Positions 1-9,545 of a stretch of DNA of 42,739 nucleotides are shown one piece after another. This stretch comes from a virus, in IMG/VR virus record IMGVR_UViG_3300021090_000054, positions 1 through 42,739 of that record. One strand, written 5' to 3'. Under the pieces are notes generated by a model, which was not told the DNA's origin, ran no database searches, and was given only the letters and a program-made list of their open reading frames with translations. Position numbers and translations under genes: made by a program. Every line of letters begins with the position of its first letter. Positions within the stretch are counted from its first letter, which is position 1.

Positions 1-2
1 CT

Positions 3-512
3 TCCGGCGGATCAAGCGTTGCAAACGGTACCGGCGGCAATTCGGCCTCAACCGGCGGCAACTCCGGCACCACGCCAACCGGAACTGGCGGCGGCACCGT
101 TGTCACAACCACCGCAACCGGTGGCACGACCACGACAACATGCGTGCCCAAGACATGCGCCGACGTTGCTCCGGCTTGGAATGCCACGAGCACTCTCTCG
201 AAGCCGACCGCGTGCGGAACGACCACCGATGGCTGCGGAGGAATCTTGTCATGCGGCGATTGCCCAAACGGAACAGCAAATACTGGCTGCGGCCAAGCTC
301 CTGGGATTACAACCATTGATTGGAGCGCGGTTGGCCTCGTTCCAGTCCCCAATGTCTGCGGGTCTCGTTGCGTCAAGAATGCTGGCGGTGCTTCCACCAG
401 CGATTGTGCGACTGGAAAAGAGGCCTGGCTGTGCCCATCATCACTACCACCAATTGGGCTGAATGGATGCACCACGCTCTTCACAAACGCATGGTGCTGT
501 AACGCAGCTTAG
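3..512 (+). CDS. Cys-rich secreted-type protein, 5' end cut by window edge
   Basis: The frame is open from the left edge, so the true start lies outside. The visible 169 residues begin with a Gly/Ser/Thr/Asn-rich linker (about residues 1-45) and continue into a domain with many Cys, including TDGCGG, CGDCPNG, NVCGSRC and a final WCCNAA. The pattern TCAD...DGCGG...CGDC is one I associate with secreted proteins of Myxococcota; that is recollection, not a search. Base composition is clearly richer in G+C than the minus-strand genes, which suggests transfer. It converges on the tailspike gene and the two stop codons share bases (TTAG at 509-512). It could be a host-derived adhesin or cell-surface protein carried by the phage, or flanking host sequence if this is a prophage. 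Function unknown. Confidence 0.75.
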   Translation, partial: SGGSSVANGTGGNSASTGGNSGTTPTGTGGGTVVTTTATGGTTTTTCVPKTCADVAPAWNATSTLSKPTACGTTTDGCGGILSCGDCPNGTANTGCGQAPGITTIDWSAVGLVPVPNVCGSRCVKNAGGASTSDCATGKEAWLCPSSLPPIGLNGCTTLFTNAWCCNAA

Positions 513-3500
513 TACATGTAGGTAATCCAAGGCTGCCCGATTCTCATCGTCTGAGTACCAGAGCTAGTTGGGCCTATCCATCTGCCATAAGCTGGCGATC
601 CCGCTCCAACATAACCCTGCTTCATCTTCACTACCATCTCCTTGATGAGTGGCGCTTCTGGCCTGTATCCGTAAATCAACGCATCGGACTGATAGACCAA
701 TGTGACGCTACCAAAGCCAGTGACCCAATCAGGATTGGAGGTGAATGGGTTCTTGGAATCAACCATGTTGCCGTTCAACTCCAGAGAAATCTGCGGGAAG
801 GTAGTAGGTAGAGCTGTTGCTTGGTAAACATCCCAATCACAGCTGAAGTAAAGAGTTACTGATAGGGATAGCAAGTACGCACGATCCGGAAGTACTGAGG
901 ATAGCGGAATGATCAGTCCTACGGTTCCGTCGTTGCTTCCTATACCACCACCATTCCATTCCCAAACCCAACCTTGGTTCTCAGTGAAGGTTGCTTTTTT
1001 GAGACCCTTGTTGATGCTGGTGGCCGGGCTGCCATACAACAACCTCTCATTGTTTTCGCTGCTGGTAATTGGGACTCCTGCACCAGGATCTAGGTGGTAC
1101 AGCGGAATTGCCGATGCTAAGTTGGGCACGGTTCGAACGACCTGGTTGACGTTCCAAGCAGCGAATGTCGCACCCTGACCGGTGATTCCGTTGAAGTTCG
1201 AATCGGACAAATCTCCGTAGCCGTCCACGGTACCAGACCAGAACGCCAAGTTGGCATGGCTGAGAGTGTTCCCGTAGATCGCAGAGTTGGCCGTTGAGAA
1301 AATATACCCACCAATGGCCACTCCATTTTCCTTATTGAGGGTGTTCCCCACGATGGTACTTTGCTCCGACAGCGTAGTACCCTGAATCCAAATGCCATAA
1401 CCTCCGGCGGCAATGTTGTTGATGATGTTGCCGGTAACAGACGCACCAGCACCAGAGATATAGATACCATGCATGTATCCGTTCCACCCATCAATTGTAT
1501 TATTCGAAACAGTTACGTTTGTTGGGTTTAGGCCTTGGCTTTGGACGACCATAGCCCATGGTACAGGATCCGGAATAAACAAATCGCGAAGATAAGTATC
1601 CCATAGCTTTATAGTATTTCCTGTAATGCTTGATCGTAGGTTGTTTGCGCCACCAGACGACTCAATTTTCATAAAGTTGCAATCGTTATCGCGAACTACA
1701 AACGCAACCGATTGCCCAGTAGAACTATTGGTTCCATCAGCAAAGGTGAAGTCTGTAGGATGCATTGTAGCAGCAAACCCCGAGTAAATCAGCTCGGCTT
1801 TATTGTTGTCGATGATGAACCTACCAGCTTCAACGGCTGGAGCCCCACCAATCCAATTTTCCACATTGTATCCAATCAAACCAAAGCGATTGTCTTTGAT
1901 GATAAAATTCTCGATACGTACAAAGTTCATTGCCGAATAGCCAGAGCCCGAAGGGTTTGGGGTGGCGCGACCCGCAATCAAAATTCCTTGCCTCCTATTG
2001 ATTTTGGTATCTGAAACCAAAATATCTAAGAAATATGGTGCGGCACTAGAAACATCCGGCGTGTTTCCATTTACAAATGCGTAACAAAGGCCGGCCGAAT
2101 CGTTGTTGGCGAACGTATCTGTAAACGTGTTGTTCACAAACCTACCATTGGAGAATTGATTATCACTTTCTCCGGTAGCTGAATATATTCCAACAAACGG
2201 TGGCCGTTGATTAGCACCAGATATGAAGCGAGAATTTTCAATTCCAAAATTAGATATTGAGGCCGCTAATACCGATTCTAAATCAACTAGAACTCCACCC
2301 CAATTATATTTGGTGTTGAACACATCATTGGCGTCAAACGATCCTCCGAGTACCGTGCCAGTTAGATAGTAAATATCAGCGTCGTCAATCTTCCAATTTC
2401 CGCTGGTAAACGACAACCCTTGAACATTGTTGATGGTATACGACCCTCCCTTCAAAACCACTGGATTAGTGAAGTGAAGTGTCAACTTACTATCAATGAG
2501 AACATCCCTTACCTTAACCTCTTCGATACCATATTCATTAACCCAGTTCATCAAAGCGTCTGGAGTTACAAAGTTTACGTTGTGAGGGTTGCCATTATCA
2601 ATGTACGAATTATCACCACCAAACAATGTGGCAAAATCAGAGTATGCCCAGGTATAAGACCCAATATCTTGATTGGTAATGTGACGACGAGCATCTGTCA
2701 CTGCCACCGCTCCAGTACTGATTGTGACAGTGGCTTTTGCGATAATTGTTAGATCTTTTCGAGTATCTACAATGTCACGGAACGTAAGGGATTCCACAAA
2801 ATAATCATTTGTCCCCTCAAAGAATTGAGTTCCGCCCTTCAAAACAGCCTTTAGTTGCCCGGTTTCTGTTACGCAGATAAAGTATTCCGCCACATCAGAA
2901 TATGGCACCGTCAAAACCGGAAGGCTTACATCCATCGCGTCCATAGCCACAAAAGCACCATTGACAAGCGCCAGTCCGCCATAGAACTTCAGTGTATACG
3001 TATTCACTCCATATCCAGGAGCATTGGTATTCAGGTCAGTCTTCCACTTGAACCCACGCACAACTCCATTGGTGTGCAAATAACGCTCACCAGCTTGGAT
3101 AAACTTTATAGCGGAATCGGAGAAGTTCTCCTCCGAAATAGTGCCGAAATCTCTTAGGTCTGTTATAGATTTGAAAGCTGTTCCGCTATGGCTTACACCT
3201 GCAACGGCAAAGTACTCGTCATTCTGTTTCGGGGTTGGGAATAGCTCAACAAACATCCCGTTGCCGCCTGATGGAACAGGAGACCCTGGGTAGCCTGCCA
3301 CAAAATCTTCCCGGAATTCAATCTCAATAAAGTTAACGAACGTTTCATCATACACTTTGACTGGATGATTCTTCTTTCCGCGTGTGATTGGACCGCTGTA
3401 AGATCCGTCAAGATTATACATGTAGATATCAAACTCGCCAGTCCCGGCATTGTAGTTATCAATCCACAACCAAACAAAGTATCTGAAATCTGTAACCCCA

Positions 3501-5860
3501 GAACGATATCCCTTCAACTTCGGAGAGACTCTTCGAATTCTCCAATGTGTATCATTACCAGAATCCACGTGAGGTATCCTAGCGCGTTCCACAGCCACAG
3601 ATTGTCCCAGTCCATTTACGAAAATCTCATGATAGTGATGATATGCGGTCGGATCGACTTGCTCAGCCCCGGCCATATTTCCATTATTGAACTGTACGGA
3701 ATCATCCGAGAAATAGATATTAACAGGAGTTTGTGCTGGCAGTGGTACTTGTGCGGGATTTGCCGTACCATGAATGCTATTCAAAACCGTAATATTGGTC
3801 TGCCCAGCACCAGTACAAGAGAACGAAACCGCATCAATGATGAATCGTCCATAATTGTCAATGCTAGTATCGTCAGAACTGACCGGCTGAACAACAATTG
3901 TCTTTCCTGGAGCCAAACCTTCTGTGGCTAAATTAAAAGGAATTGCGTATGTTATGCTATAACCAACTGGGAAAATTGGAGACGGTGCGCCAACTGTGGT
4001 CGCGCTCCAATATCCATCGCCCTCGGTAAATCTAGGCTTCGCCAAAGAGTCCCGGCGATTTCCATTGATGATTACATTTCGATTGCTAACCGGAGTGATA
4101 ACTAGAGTAGAGTAGTTGGCGGCTGCAATTGTAGTTGGATAAGGAACGCTGGCCCCTCCACGACTCATAACAGGTGTTGCGAATCCCGACCTGGTATATC
4201 CAAGACCTAATGCATCATATGGAGGAGTTTCAACAGCATCTCCAACCACATTCCATAGATAAACGCCAGTATCCCAAGATCCAGTTGCATAATTCAACTG
4301 CCCAGCAATGATAGTAAATGCAGCTCCATTATACTCATCAGCCAACATAATCCCAAATTCACCTTTGTGCGCGAATGCAATGAATCTATAATTGTAGCCA
4401 GCGGCTCTAAAGCCAACATTGGTAGCCTCTACAACACTATCAAGGCTATATGCCCCAGGTGTTGCTCCGATATTTCCGGTAACATCAATTGGCGGCAGAT
4501 CATAGAAAGTACTTGGGTTGCCGTTGGGGTATAGGCGAAGATACAGCATGCAGTGATTGGCATCAAGCTTACCAGGATCAAATCCAATACCAACCGCAAC
4601 AGCGCCTCTTGGACTTCCAACAATAACACTATCGTAAGCCAATTGAGTAGGAGCTACGTTTGCACTTGGCGGTGCTCCAGCTGCCGCAAATACGCCCCAG
4701 GTATTTCTGTCGAAATTCGGGCGATCAATTCTGGCATAACCGTCGTATCCATCGTCGGCATTGAAAAGATTGTTGGCATTTACGCGAACGGTCCAATCTG
4801 TTCCAGCATTGAACCGAATTGCCATAATTGGATAAGTCGCTTCAATTCCATTTCCGTAATTGATGCGAAGAATATCCCCAACCCGAACATTGGTAAACTT
4901 AGAATCAAAAACAAAATTCGTATTATCTGGTAAGAACCGAATAACATCATCACCATTACTGATGTTATCATGCGGAGCTAGCTGGCTTGGCTCGGCCAAG
5001 TAAGCATGAATCTTGGTTACTGGAACAACATTGATGGTATATCCATCACGTGGAAGATTTTGAATACGGGCAGTTCGAGGAATACCATTTGAATTCAACG
5101 TGGCCCTATCAACACCAGTAGATAATGTCTCTTGATTATCCACAAATCCCAAGGCCTCTTGTACGTTGGTGAGGTAAGCTGGAAGTTGTGTAAATGTAGA
5201 CGTATCGACAGAGATAGCTGTAGCAGGGTGAATGAGTACGGTGGTGGCATTTTCGTGCCCAACCAATTCGTTATTAATCTCTAGAAGGGCCTCGGCTACC
5301 TGAGTGGCGGAGCGCACATCTCCATTCACATCAAGCAAACCAGTCCAAGAATACGTATCACGAGAATCCACTGGCACTGCGTTCAAATCAATATGGCTTG
5401 CAACGTGTCTAGCTGGAGTGATGTTATCCACCAACAATACGCCGCCAGAAATATGCGTTAGGAAATTAGAATTTTCTTCTGCCAAAAGATCTTGAACAAT
5501 CTCCAGATTGGATTCAAGAGAGACAACGCTTGTGTGCAGAGAGGCGGTACTAAAGCTCAGGGCCAGTTTCACTTCTTTGATACCTGCATTATTGGCAACT
5601 TGATTATCAGTAATCGGAAGGGTAACCAACCCAATTGCTTGTAAGGCCTCGGCTCTTGGGTTACCGTCTGGCCCAATTAGAACTGAAATACGCTCATTAA
5701 CACTGGATTTTGATCCTTGCGGATTTACTCCGAGAGTCTTCTCAATTGCAAAAACAGCTTCTCGCAATTGATTGATAGCAGACGAACCAAGCTCCGAGAG
5801 ATTGTCATCAATTCTATAAATTGTTGAATCATTATCTAGTGAATTTGGATATCTTATCAT
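509..5860 (-). CDS. giant tailspike/tail fibre, beta-helix type (1783 aa)
   Basis: The largest gene here. I start it at ATG 5860 (MIRYPNSLDN), which has AGAGAG upstream and overlaps the stop of the preceding 53-residue ORF as ATGA; an upstream TTG looks unused. The N-terminal and central parts (about 1-1100) are mixed beta-type sequence with several DGY tripeptides, including a tandem DGYDGY. About 1130-1550 holds repeated short strands ending in Asn/Gly turns (GNTIKL, NNTIDGW, GNIINN, GNTLNK, GNTLSH), the hallmark of a right-handed parallel beta-helix as in pectate-lyase-fold tailspikes. The last 230 residues look beta-rich and could bind sugar or trimerise. Known tailspikes of this fold bind or cut surface polysaccharide; the catalytic residues cannot be picked out here. 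It is the last minus-strand gene before the convergent plus-strand gene. Confidence 0.85.
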   Translation of the reverse strand: MIRYPNSLDNDSTIYRIDDNLSELGSSAINQLREAVFAIEKTLGVNPQGSKSSVNERISVLIGPDGNPRAEALQAIGLVTLPITDNQVANNAGIKEVKLALSFSTASLHTSVVSLESNLEIVQDLLAEENSNFLTHISGGVLLVDNITPARHVASHIDLNAVPVDSRDTYSWTGLLDVNGDVRSATQVAEALLEINNELVGHENATTVLIHPATAISVDTSTFTQLPAYLTNVQEALGFVDNQETLSTGVDRATLNSNGIPRTARIQNLPRDGYTINVVPVTKIHAYLAEPSQLAPHDNISNGDDVIRFLPDNTNFVFDSKFTNVRVGDILRINYGNGIEATYPIMAIRFNAGTDWTVRVNANNLFNADDGYDGYARIDRPNFDRNTWGVFAAAGAPPSANVAPTQLAYDSVIVGSPRGAVAVGIGFDPGKLDANHCMLYLRLYPNGNPSTFYDLPPIDVTGNIGATPGAYSLDSVVEATNVGFRAAGYNYRFIAFAHKGEFGIMLADEYNGAAFTIIAGQLNYATGSWDTGVYLWNVVGDAVETPPYDALGLGYTRSGFATPVMSRGGASVPYPTTIAAANYSTLVITPVSNRNVIINGNRRDSLAKPRFTEGDGYWSATTVGAPSPIFPVGYSITYAIPFNLATEGLAPGKTIVVQPVSSDDTSIDNYGRFIIDAVSFSCTGAGQTNITVLNSIHGTANPAQVPLPAQTPVNIYFSDDSVQFNNGNMAGAEQVDPTAYHHYHEIFVNGLGQSVAVERARIPHVDSGNDTHWRIRRVSPKLKGYRSGVTDFRYFVWLWIDNYNAGTGEFDIYMYNLDGSYSGPITRGKKNHPVKVYDETFVNFIEIEFREDFVAGYPGSPVPSGGNGMFVELFPTPKQNDEYFAVAGVSHSGTAFKSITDLRDFGTISEENFSDSAIKFIQAGERYLHTNGVVRGFKWKTDLNTNAPGYGVNTYTLKFYGGLALVNGAFVAMDAMDVSLPVLTVPYSDVAEYFICVTETGQLKAVLKGGTQFFEGTNDYFVESLTFRDIVDTRKDLTIIAKATVTISTGAVAVTDARRHITNQDIGSYTWAYSDFATLFGGDNSYIDNGNPHNVNFVTPDALMNWVNEYGIEEVKVRDVLIDSKLTLHFTNPVVLKGGSYTINNVQGLSFTSGNWKIDDADIYYLTGTVLGGSFDANDVFNTKYNWGGVLVDLESVLAASISNFGIENSRFISGANQRPPFVGIYSATGESDNQFSNGRFVNNTFTDTFANNDSAGLCYAFVNGNTPDVSSAAPYFLDILVSDTKINRRQGILIAGRATPNPSGSGYSAMNFVRIENFIIKDNRFGLIGYNVENWIGGAPAVEAGRFIIDNNKAELIYSGFAATMHPTDFTFADGTNSSTGQSVAFVVRDNDCNFMKIESSGGANNLRSSITGNTIKLWDTYLRDLFIPDPVPWAMVVQSQGLNPTNVTVSNNTIDGWNGYMHGIYISGAGASVTGNIINNIAAGGYGIWIQGTTLSEQSTIVGNTLNKENGVAIGGYIFSTANSAIYGNTLSHANLAFWSGTVDGYGDLSDSNFNGITGQGATFAAWNVNQVVRTVPNLASAIPLYHLDPGAGVPITSSENNERLLYGSPATSINKGLKKATFTENQGWVWEWNGGGIGSNDGTVGLIIPLSSVLPDRAYLLSLSVTLYFSCDWDVYQATALPTTFPQISLELNGNMVDSKNPFTSNPDWVTGFGSVTLVYQSDALIYGYRPEAPLIKEMVVKMKQGYVGAGSPAYGRWIGPTSSGTQTMRIGQPWITYMY

Positions 5861-6018
5861 ACATCTCTCTTGTATAGTTGATCTGATGCCCCACAATAAT
5901 TCTTACCACAAGATGTACGACTGTAAATCGACATATCATGGCCACGCCTGCAATGAGCCCTTGGCCTAGGACCTGGCTTGCAACGTATTTTCTCTATAGA
6001 TGATGGGTAGTTTGTCAT
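5857..6018 (-). CDS. 53-residue Cys/His-rich putative zinc-binding protein
   Basis: A short ORF from ATG 6018 (MTNYPSSIEKIRCK) to TGA 5857. It overlaps the tailspike start by four bases (ATGA), typical of coupled phage genes. GAGAAG lies just upstream of the start. The sequence has Cys and His in a finger-like arrangement: CKPGPRPRAHCRRGHD, then CGKNYC. The CxRGHD element followed by CxxxxC recalls the small zinc ribbon found in some phage HNH-associated and DNA-binding proteins. It may bind zinc or simply allow coupled translation of the giant spike. Function unknown. Confidence 0.6.
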   Translation of the reverse strand: MTNYPSSIEKIRCKPGPRPRAHCRRGHDMSIYSRTSCGKNYCGASDQLYKRDV

Positions 6019-6027
6019 ATCTTCTCA

Positions 6028-7602
6028 TTAAGGAATTGGGAGTAGTGGGTTGGATAATAAGAACGAGTCCCCACTAGGCGTCATGCAATAAAGGTTACCG
6101 TTATTAGCCCACATAAAAACTCCATCTACTGGTGGCGAAGTGGGGCCGAGTGTATTGGGGAAGAAAATCAAACCCATCAAATTCACACTACCAGAACCAT
6201 TACGGGCGGTTCCTCCAATATTTATATACCCAGTGCCAGCAAAGATGTTTATATCTCCATCGTCGCCAGGAAGGGCAGGTGGATCTAAAATAAACCCTTG
6301 CCCAGAATAAATAGTGAGGTCCGCTCCAAAGTCATGGTTACTACTTTGTGCCGCAATTGTCATACCATTTGCCACCCCATCAATTGTGGGTTGACTGATT
6401 TGAACCCCAGGTATTGATTCGGCAAACAAGAGATTTCTTGTCTCAAGCATTATATTCCCATCATTAGCGCGCAATATAATGTTGCCATCCATGTAATACG
6501 GATCGGCAAAATATCCCCAACCAGAATCTAGAACTACATTACCACCAGTTCCATCACTGCTGTTTTGTCCCTTAAGTGTAATTGGTTGTCCTACAGTCTC
6601 AAAAGTATTAATCCCCTCTTGAGAAATTGTTGGGTTCACATAATTGAAACCGAATACCATATTAGAGGTAAGAACGTTAACTAATCCAGTATCTGCAAAT
6701 AGGTATATATTTCCAGACGCAAGACTGTTGTAATTGTACCCAGAATTCAACCATAGGTTTCCTGGAGTCCCGAATTCATTCACTGCGCCAAATGGAATAG
6801 ATTGTGGCGAAATATACATACTAGTCGCCGTTGGAGTGTCCAAATCTCCTTGATTCAATACGGCTGGATAGTTAGGATCAAAACTTATAGATGATGCTTG
6901 GACAGAAACCACACCCGGATAGCTGTATAGATATATACTTCCAGCCTGTCCTAAACTATTGACGCCAGACTCTAGCCACAGACTGCTTGGAGCAAAGCTG
7001 CTGTTGGTGCCTTGAGAGATGATGAACAGATCATTCGGCGTACCAGTTGCATCATTTTGAGTTATCAATGGAGATGGTTGCCCGACATCAAATGCCAAGC
7101 GTGACGAGAACAGCTGAATAGAGCCGTCATACAAACCAGAAACACCATTGTGGCCGCCAAATAGCTTCAAATCTCCGCCAGGACCACCTAAGTTATTTTG
7201 AGGTACAATCCACAGATCTTGTCCTTTAGTGGGAATATCTACAACCTGCCCTTTTATGGTGTTCCAATCCGTACCATCTGGTAAGATTAAATCTCCCCAA
7301 GTTGGGTCTAGGGTAGTTACATAAAGAGATTCGACTAATACATCGCCGGTAGTGCCTTGAAATATTGCGATTCCATTAGCCACGGACGTGGGAGGCCCAA
7401 CCACAACATTTCCAAGGCCAATAACCATGTTATATAGATCATCCAATGCCTGTTGAACATTTCCAGAGTAGAGCTCGGATATGTTATAGGCCGGATGAAT
7501 CCAATCTCCACCGGTCACATGGGCCGTAAAGTCCTGTTTATGAGTGGCTGAGAACCCAGCCTCTCGCGCTCGGGTAGATCCGATGTACCTAGTCCTTACC
7601 AT
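6028..7602 (-). CDS. tail fibre/virion protein, repetitive beta sequence (524 aa)
   Basis: The N-terminus (MVRTRYIGSTRAREAG) is followed by a segment with FTAHVTGGDWIHPAYNI and NVQQALDDLYNMV. That form, a short strand then an xVQxALDDLY helix, is common at the base of phage tail fibres. The rest repeats a motif of the type LxSGxNxxGxxGxIYLxxxxGxVxxxxSxIxF, pairing GN(I/V)-rich strands with short loops, which suggests a long beta-solenoid or trimeric shaft. The C-terminal piece (GVFMWANNGNLYCMTPSGD) resembles a fibre tip cap. It contains several DG pairs but no DGY, unlike its neighbours. No strong ribosome site is visible before ATG 7602. Exact role unknown. Confidence 0.75.
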   Translation of the reverse strand: MVRTRYIGSTRAREAGFSATHKQDFTAHVTGGDWIHPAYNISELYSGNVQQALDDLYNMVIGLGNVVVGPPTSVANGIAIFQGTTGDVLVESLYVTTLDPTWGDLILPDGTDWNTIKGQVVDIPTKGQDLWIVPQNNLGGPGGDLKLFGGHNGVSGLYDGSIQLFSSRLAFDVGQPSPLITQNDATGTPNDLFIISQGTNSSFAPSSLWLESGVNSLGQAGSIYLYSYPGVVSVQASSISFDPNYPAVLNQGDLDTPTATSMYISPQSIPFGAVNEFGTPGNLWLNSGYNYNSLASGNIYLFADTGLVNVLTSNMVFGFNYVNPTISQEGINTFETVGQPITLKGQNSSDGTGGNVVLDSGWGYFADPYYMDGNIILRANDGNIMLETRNLLFAESIPGVQISQPTIDGVANGMTIAAQSSNHDFGADLTIYSGQGFILDPPALPGDDGDINIFAGTGYINIGGTARNGSGSVNLMGLIFFPNTLGPTSPPVDGVFMWANNGNLYCMTPSGDSFLLSNPLLPIP

Positions 7603-7626
7603 ATTCTAATGCCCCAATATTGCGAG

Positions 7627-7866
7627 TTAAAGGATATCTTTGACAATATCAAATTTGCGCCCCAAATACCTATCAGAATCAACGATATCAGAGTATAGCC
7701 ATTTGGCAATTTGTCTACATATGTTATTTCCATTGTATTGTAAAACTGAAGTTCGCCATCCGTTTAGAGACTTTCCCAAACACCTATCGGGTAACCCACC
7801 ATAACCAACCAAGCACCCGTTCATTCCACTTAAAAAATCCTCAGTGCCTCGTGTAGAAAATACCAT
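7627..7866 (-). CDS. small uncharacterised phage protein (79 aa)
   Basis: Starts at ATG 7866 with AAGGG placed correctly upstream and lies in the minus-strand gene train between two tail genes, so it is probably translated. The sequence contains MNGCLVGYGGLPDRCLGKSL, a WRTSVLQYNG stretch and an amphipathic C-terminus ending FDIVKDIL. I recognise no domain. Its size and position would fit a small tail accessory protein or a fibre chaperone, but nothing in the sequence proves either. Confidence 0.55.
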   Translation of the reverse strand: MVFSTRGTEDFLSGMNGCLVGYGGLPDRCLGKSLNGWRTSVLQYNGNNICRQIAKWLYSDIVDSDRYLGRKFDIVKDIL

Positions 7867-7911
7867 TTGGCCCTTATGATTTGGTCTGGATTTAACTTTG
7901 TGAATTATGCT

Positions 7912-9531
7912 TCACAGTATTATTGTGTGCGAATGTCCTAAAACTATAGAAACCTGCCCTAAAACTACGGGATGATTGTGTCCTTGGTCCGAGCTGGTCA
8001 ATTGGTTTATTTGAGATACTGATGTAATTTTCTCGTTGACGATCACGCGATGCATATGGGCAAGTATGCCTCCTGGCCCAGATACCATTCCAATTGAAGT
8101 AAGAATCTCTGATGGAAGAGTGCTTGTATCTCTAATCGAACGAACCTGACAAATTGGGTCTGTCTTGCGCACACGTACCGCCGTAAACTTCTGAGCGCCT
8201 GATTCTTGAAGTAATGTTCTATTCCGATCCACATCAATAATCTCATAGCGCCATTCTTCCGTTCCATCCTGATTGAACCGGATGATGAAATCTCCATCCT
8301 TGATTGTTGGTGTTACCAAAGTCCAGCAATTTGGAATGAATGAATTCTCAATGCCAGAATCCTCACGCTTTAGATCTTCCTTAGTTGGGCCGAACCGAAC
8401 CAAAATCTTACCATCACTTCGACGTGGACTGAAGTATTGGTCATATCCTGTTACCAAAGAAGTTCCATATGTATCTAAACCGCGATAAGTGGTGTTCTCT
8501 CGCGTCCAGCCAGTATGTTGAGATTCCTTTCCGGCCCATTGACGCCTGAACAATACCACCGGCTCCCCAGTAATCTCTAATAGGTATTCCTCTCTCATGT
8601 TCATATGGTCTTGCACGCCCAAACCACGTACAGCTCCATCGCTCTCCGAACCGTCAGCACAACCATACTCGCCACCAAAGTACGTCCCTATGCATTTTCC
8701 AGATAAGTAATCTGGAATGTACGTACGATCCCAGCCCGCCTGGTCGTATGCTGGGAAGCCGGCGTTTGAGGCATCAACAACATTCAGGTTTCCCGTGCCG
8801 GACAAGATATCCTTTCGTTCTCTGAATCCATACCCATCTCTGTGAACTCTAGCGTATTGGTCATCGAACCTGATGGTTGTCATTCCGACAGCCGTATTCT
8901 CATCCTCCCAACCTTTAAAGAGGCGTACAAACGGATCGTCAAACGTATGATATCCATCGTATCCATCAACAGTATGGATTCTGGGTTGATAACCATATAC
9001 TCCACGTTCTGCTACAATCAAATACCCATCAACAACATCAACGTTTGAGTACTTGATCGGTTCAGCGCCAATTAAAACAATTCCTGTTGGAGGGAAAAGC
9101 GAAACATCATCCAGCGGAATAACCATTTCTGTAGCTGAGATGTTGCGTGTAAGAACGGCATCTGGATACATCTTCAATCCAGGCTCGTTTCCATTTGGTA
9201 ACTGATCAAAAAGCAATGTCCCAGGCTCATGACCAGCTCCCTTCACTGCAAAGTAGTAGGTCTTGCCTGGATTAAAGTCCCCATGAAGGTCCATCGATAA
9301 ATAACTAGCGGTGGTACTAGGTTTGACAACAAACTTTACCCCTTCACTGTATACATCGCTTTGTTTTGTGGACCAATACAGATTATAAACCAACTGCCAA
9401 CTGCTGGGCTGAAGGTATTCTTTATGCCATTCAAGGGCAACGGTATAGCCATCTCCACCGCACGCCACGGTACGAACACCGTGGAGAGATAGATCGAATG
9501 TGCGTAGAAATACAGGAGGGTTGCACGCCAT
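7912..9531 (-). CDS. tail/baseplate-type structural protein with His-rich C-terminus (539 aa)
   Basis: The N-terminal 110 residues read like a fibronectin-III-type domain (VALEWHKEY, YNLYWSTKQSDVY, GKTYYFAVKGA). A second beta domain follows, with EPIKYSNVDVVDGYLIVAERG, a pattern seen in phage proteins of the base or neck. The C-terminus carries closely spaced His motifs (AHMHRV, GHNHPV, GHSHTI). Similar HxH groups bind metal in trimeric tail fibres such as T4 gp12, so metal-assisted trimerisation is plausible. Five DGY tripeptides occur, one as a DGYDGY pair. It lies just after the metallopeptidase gene. Precise role not assigned. Confidence 0.75.
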   Translation of the reverse strand: MACNPPVFLRTFDLSLHGVRTVACGGDGYTVALEWHKEYLQPSSWQLVYNLYWSTKQSDVYSEGVKFVVKPSTTASYLSMDLHGDFNPGKTYYFAVKGAGHEPGTLLFDQLPNGNEPGLKMYPDAVLTRNISATEMVIPLDDVSLFPPTGIVLIGAEPIKYSNVDVVDGYLIVAERGVYGYQPRIHTVDGYDGYHTFDDPFVRLFKGWEDENTAVGMTTIRFDDQYARVHRDGYGFRERKDILSGTGNLNVVDASNAGFPAYDQAGWDRTYIPDYLSGKCIGTYFGGEYGCADGSESDGAVRGLGVQDHMNMREEYLLEITGEPVVLFRRQWAGKESQHTGWTRENTTYRGLDTYGTSLVTGYDQYFSPRRSDGKILVRFGPTKEDLKREDSGIENSFIPNCWTLVTPTIKDGDFIIRFNQDGTEEWRYEIIDVDRNRTLLQESGAQKFTAVRVRKTDPICQVRSIRDTSTLPSEILTSIGMVSGPGGILAHMHRVIVNEKITSVSQINQLTSSDQGHNHPVVLGQVSIVLGHSHTIIL

Positions 9532-9545
9532 ATTTACATGCTAGA

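Noticed and set aside
19-462. Alternative frame in the left-edge gene
   Set aside because: The Pro/Arg/Ala-rich product lacks features, while the frame ending at 512 has the coherent Cys pattern and is open from the window edge.
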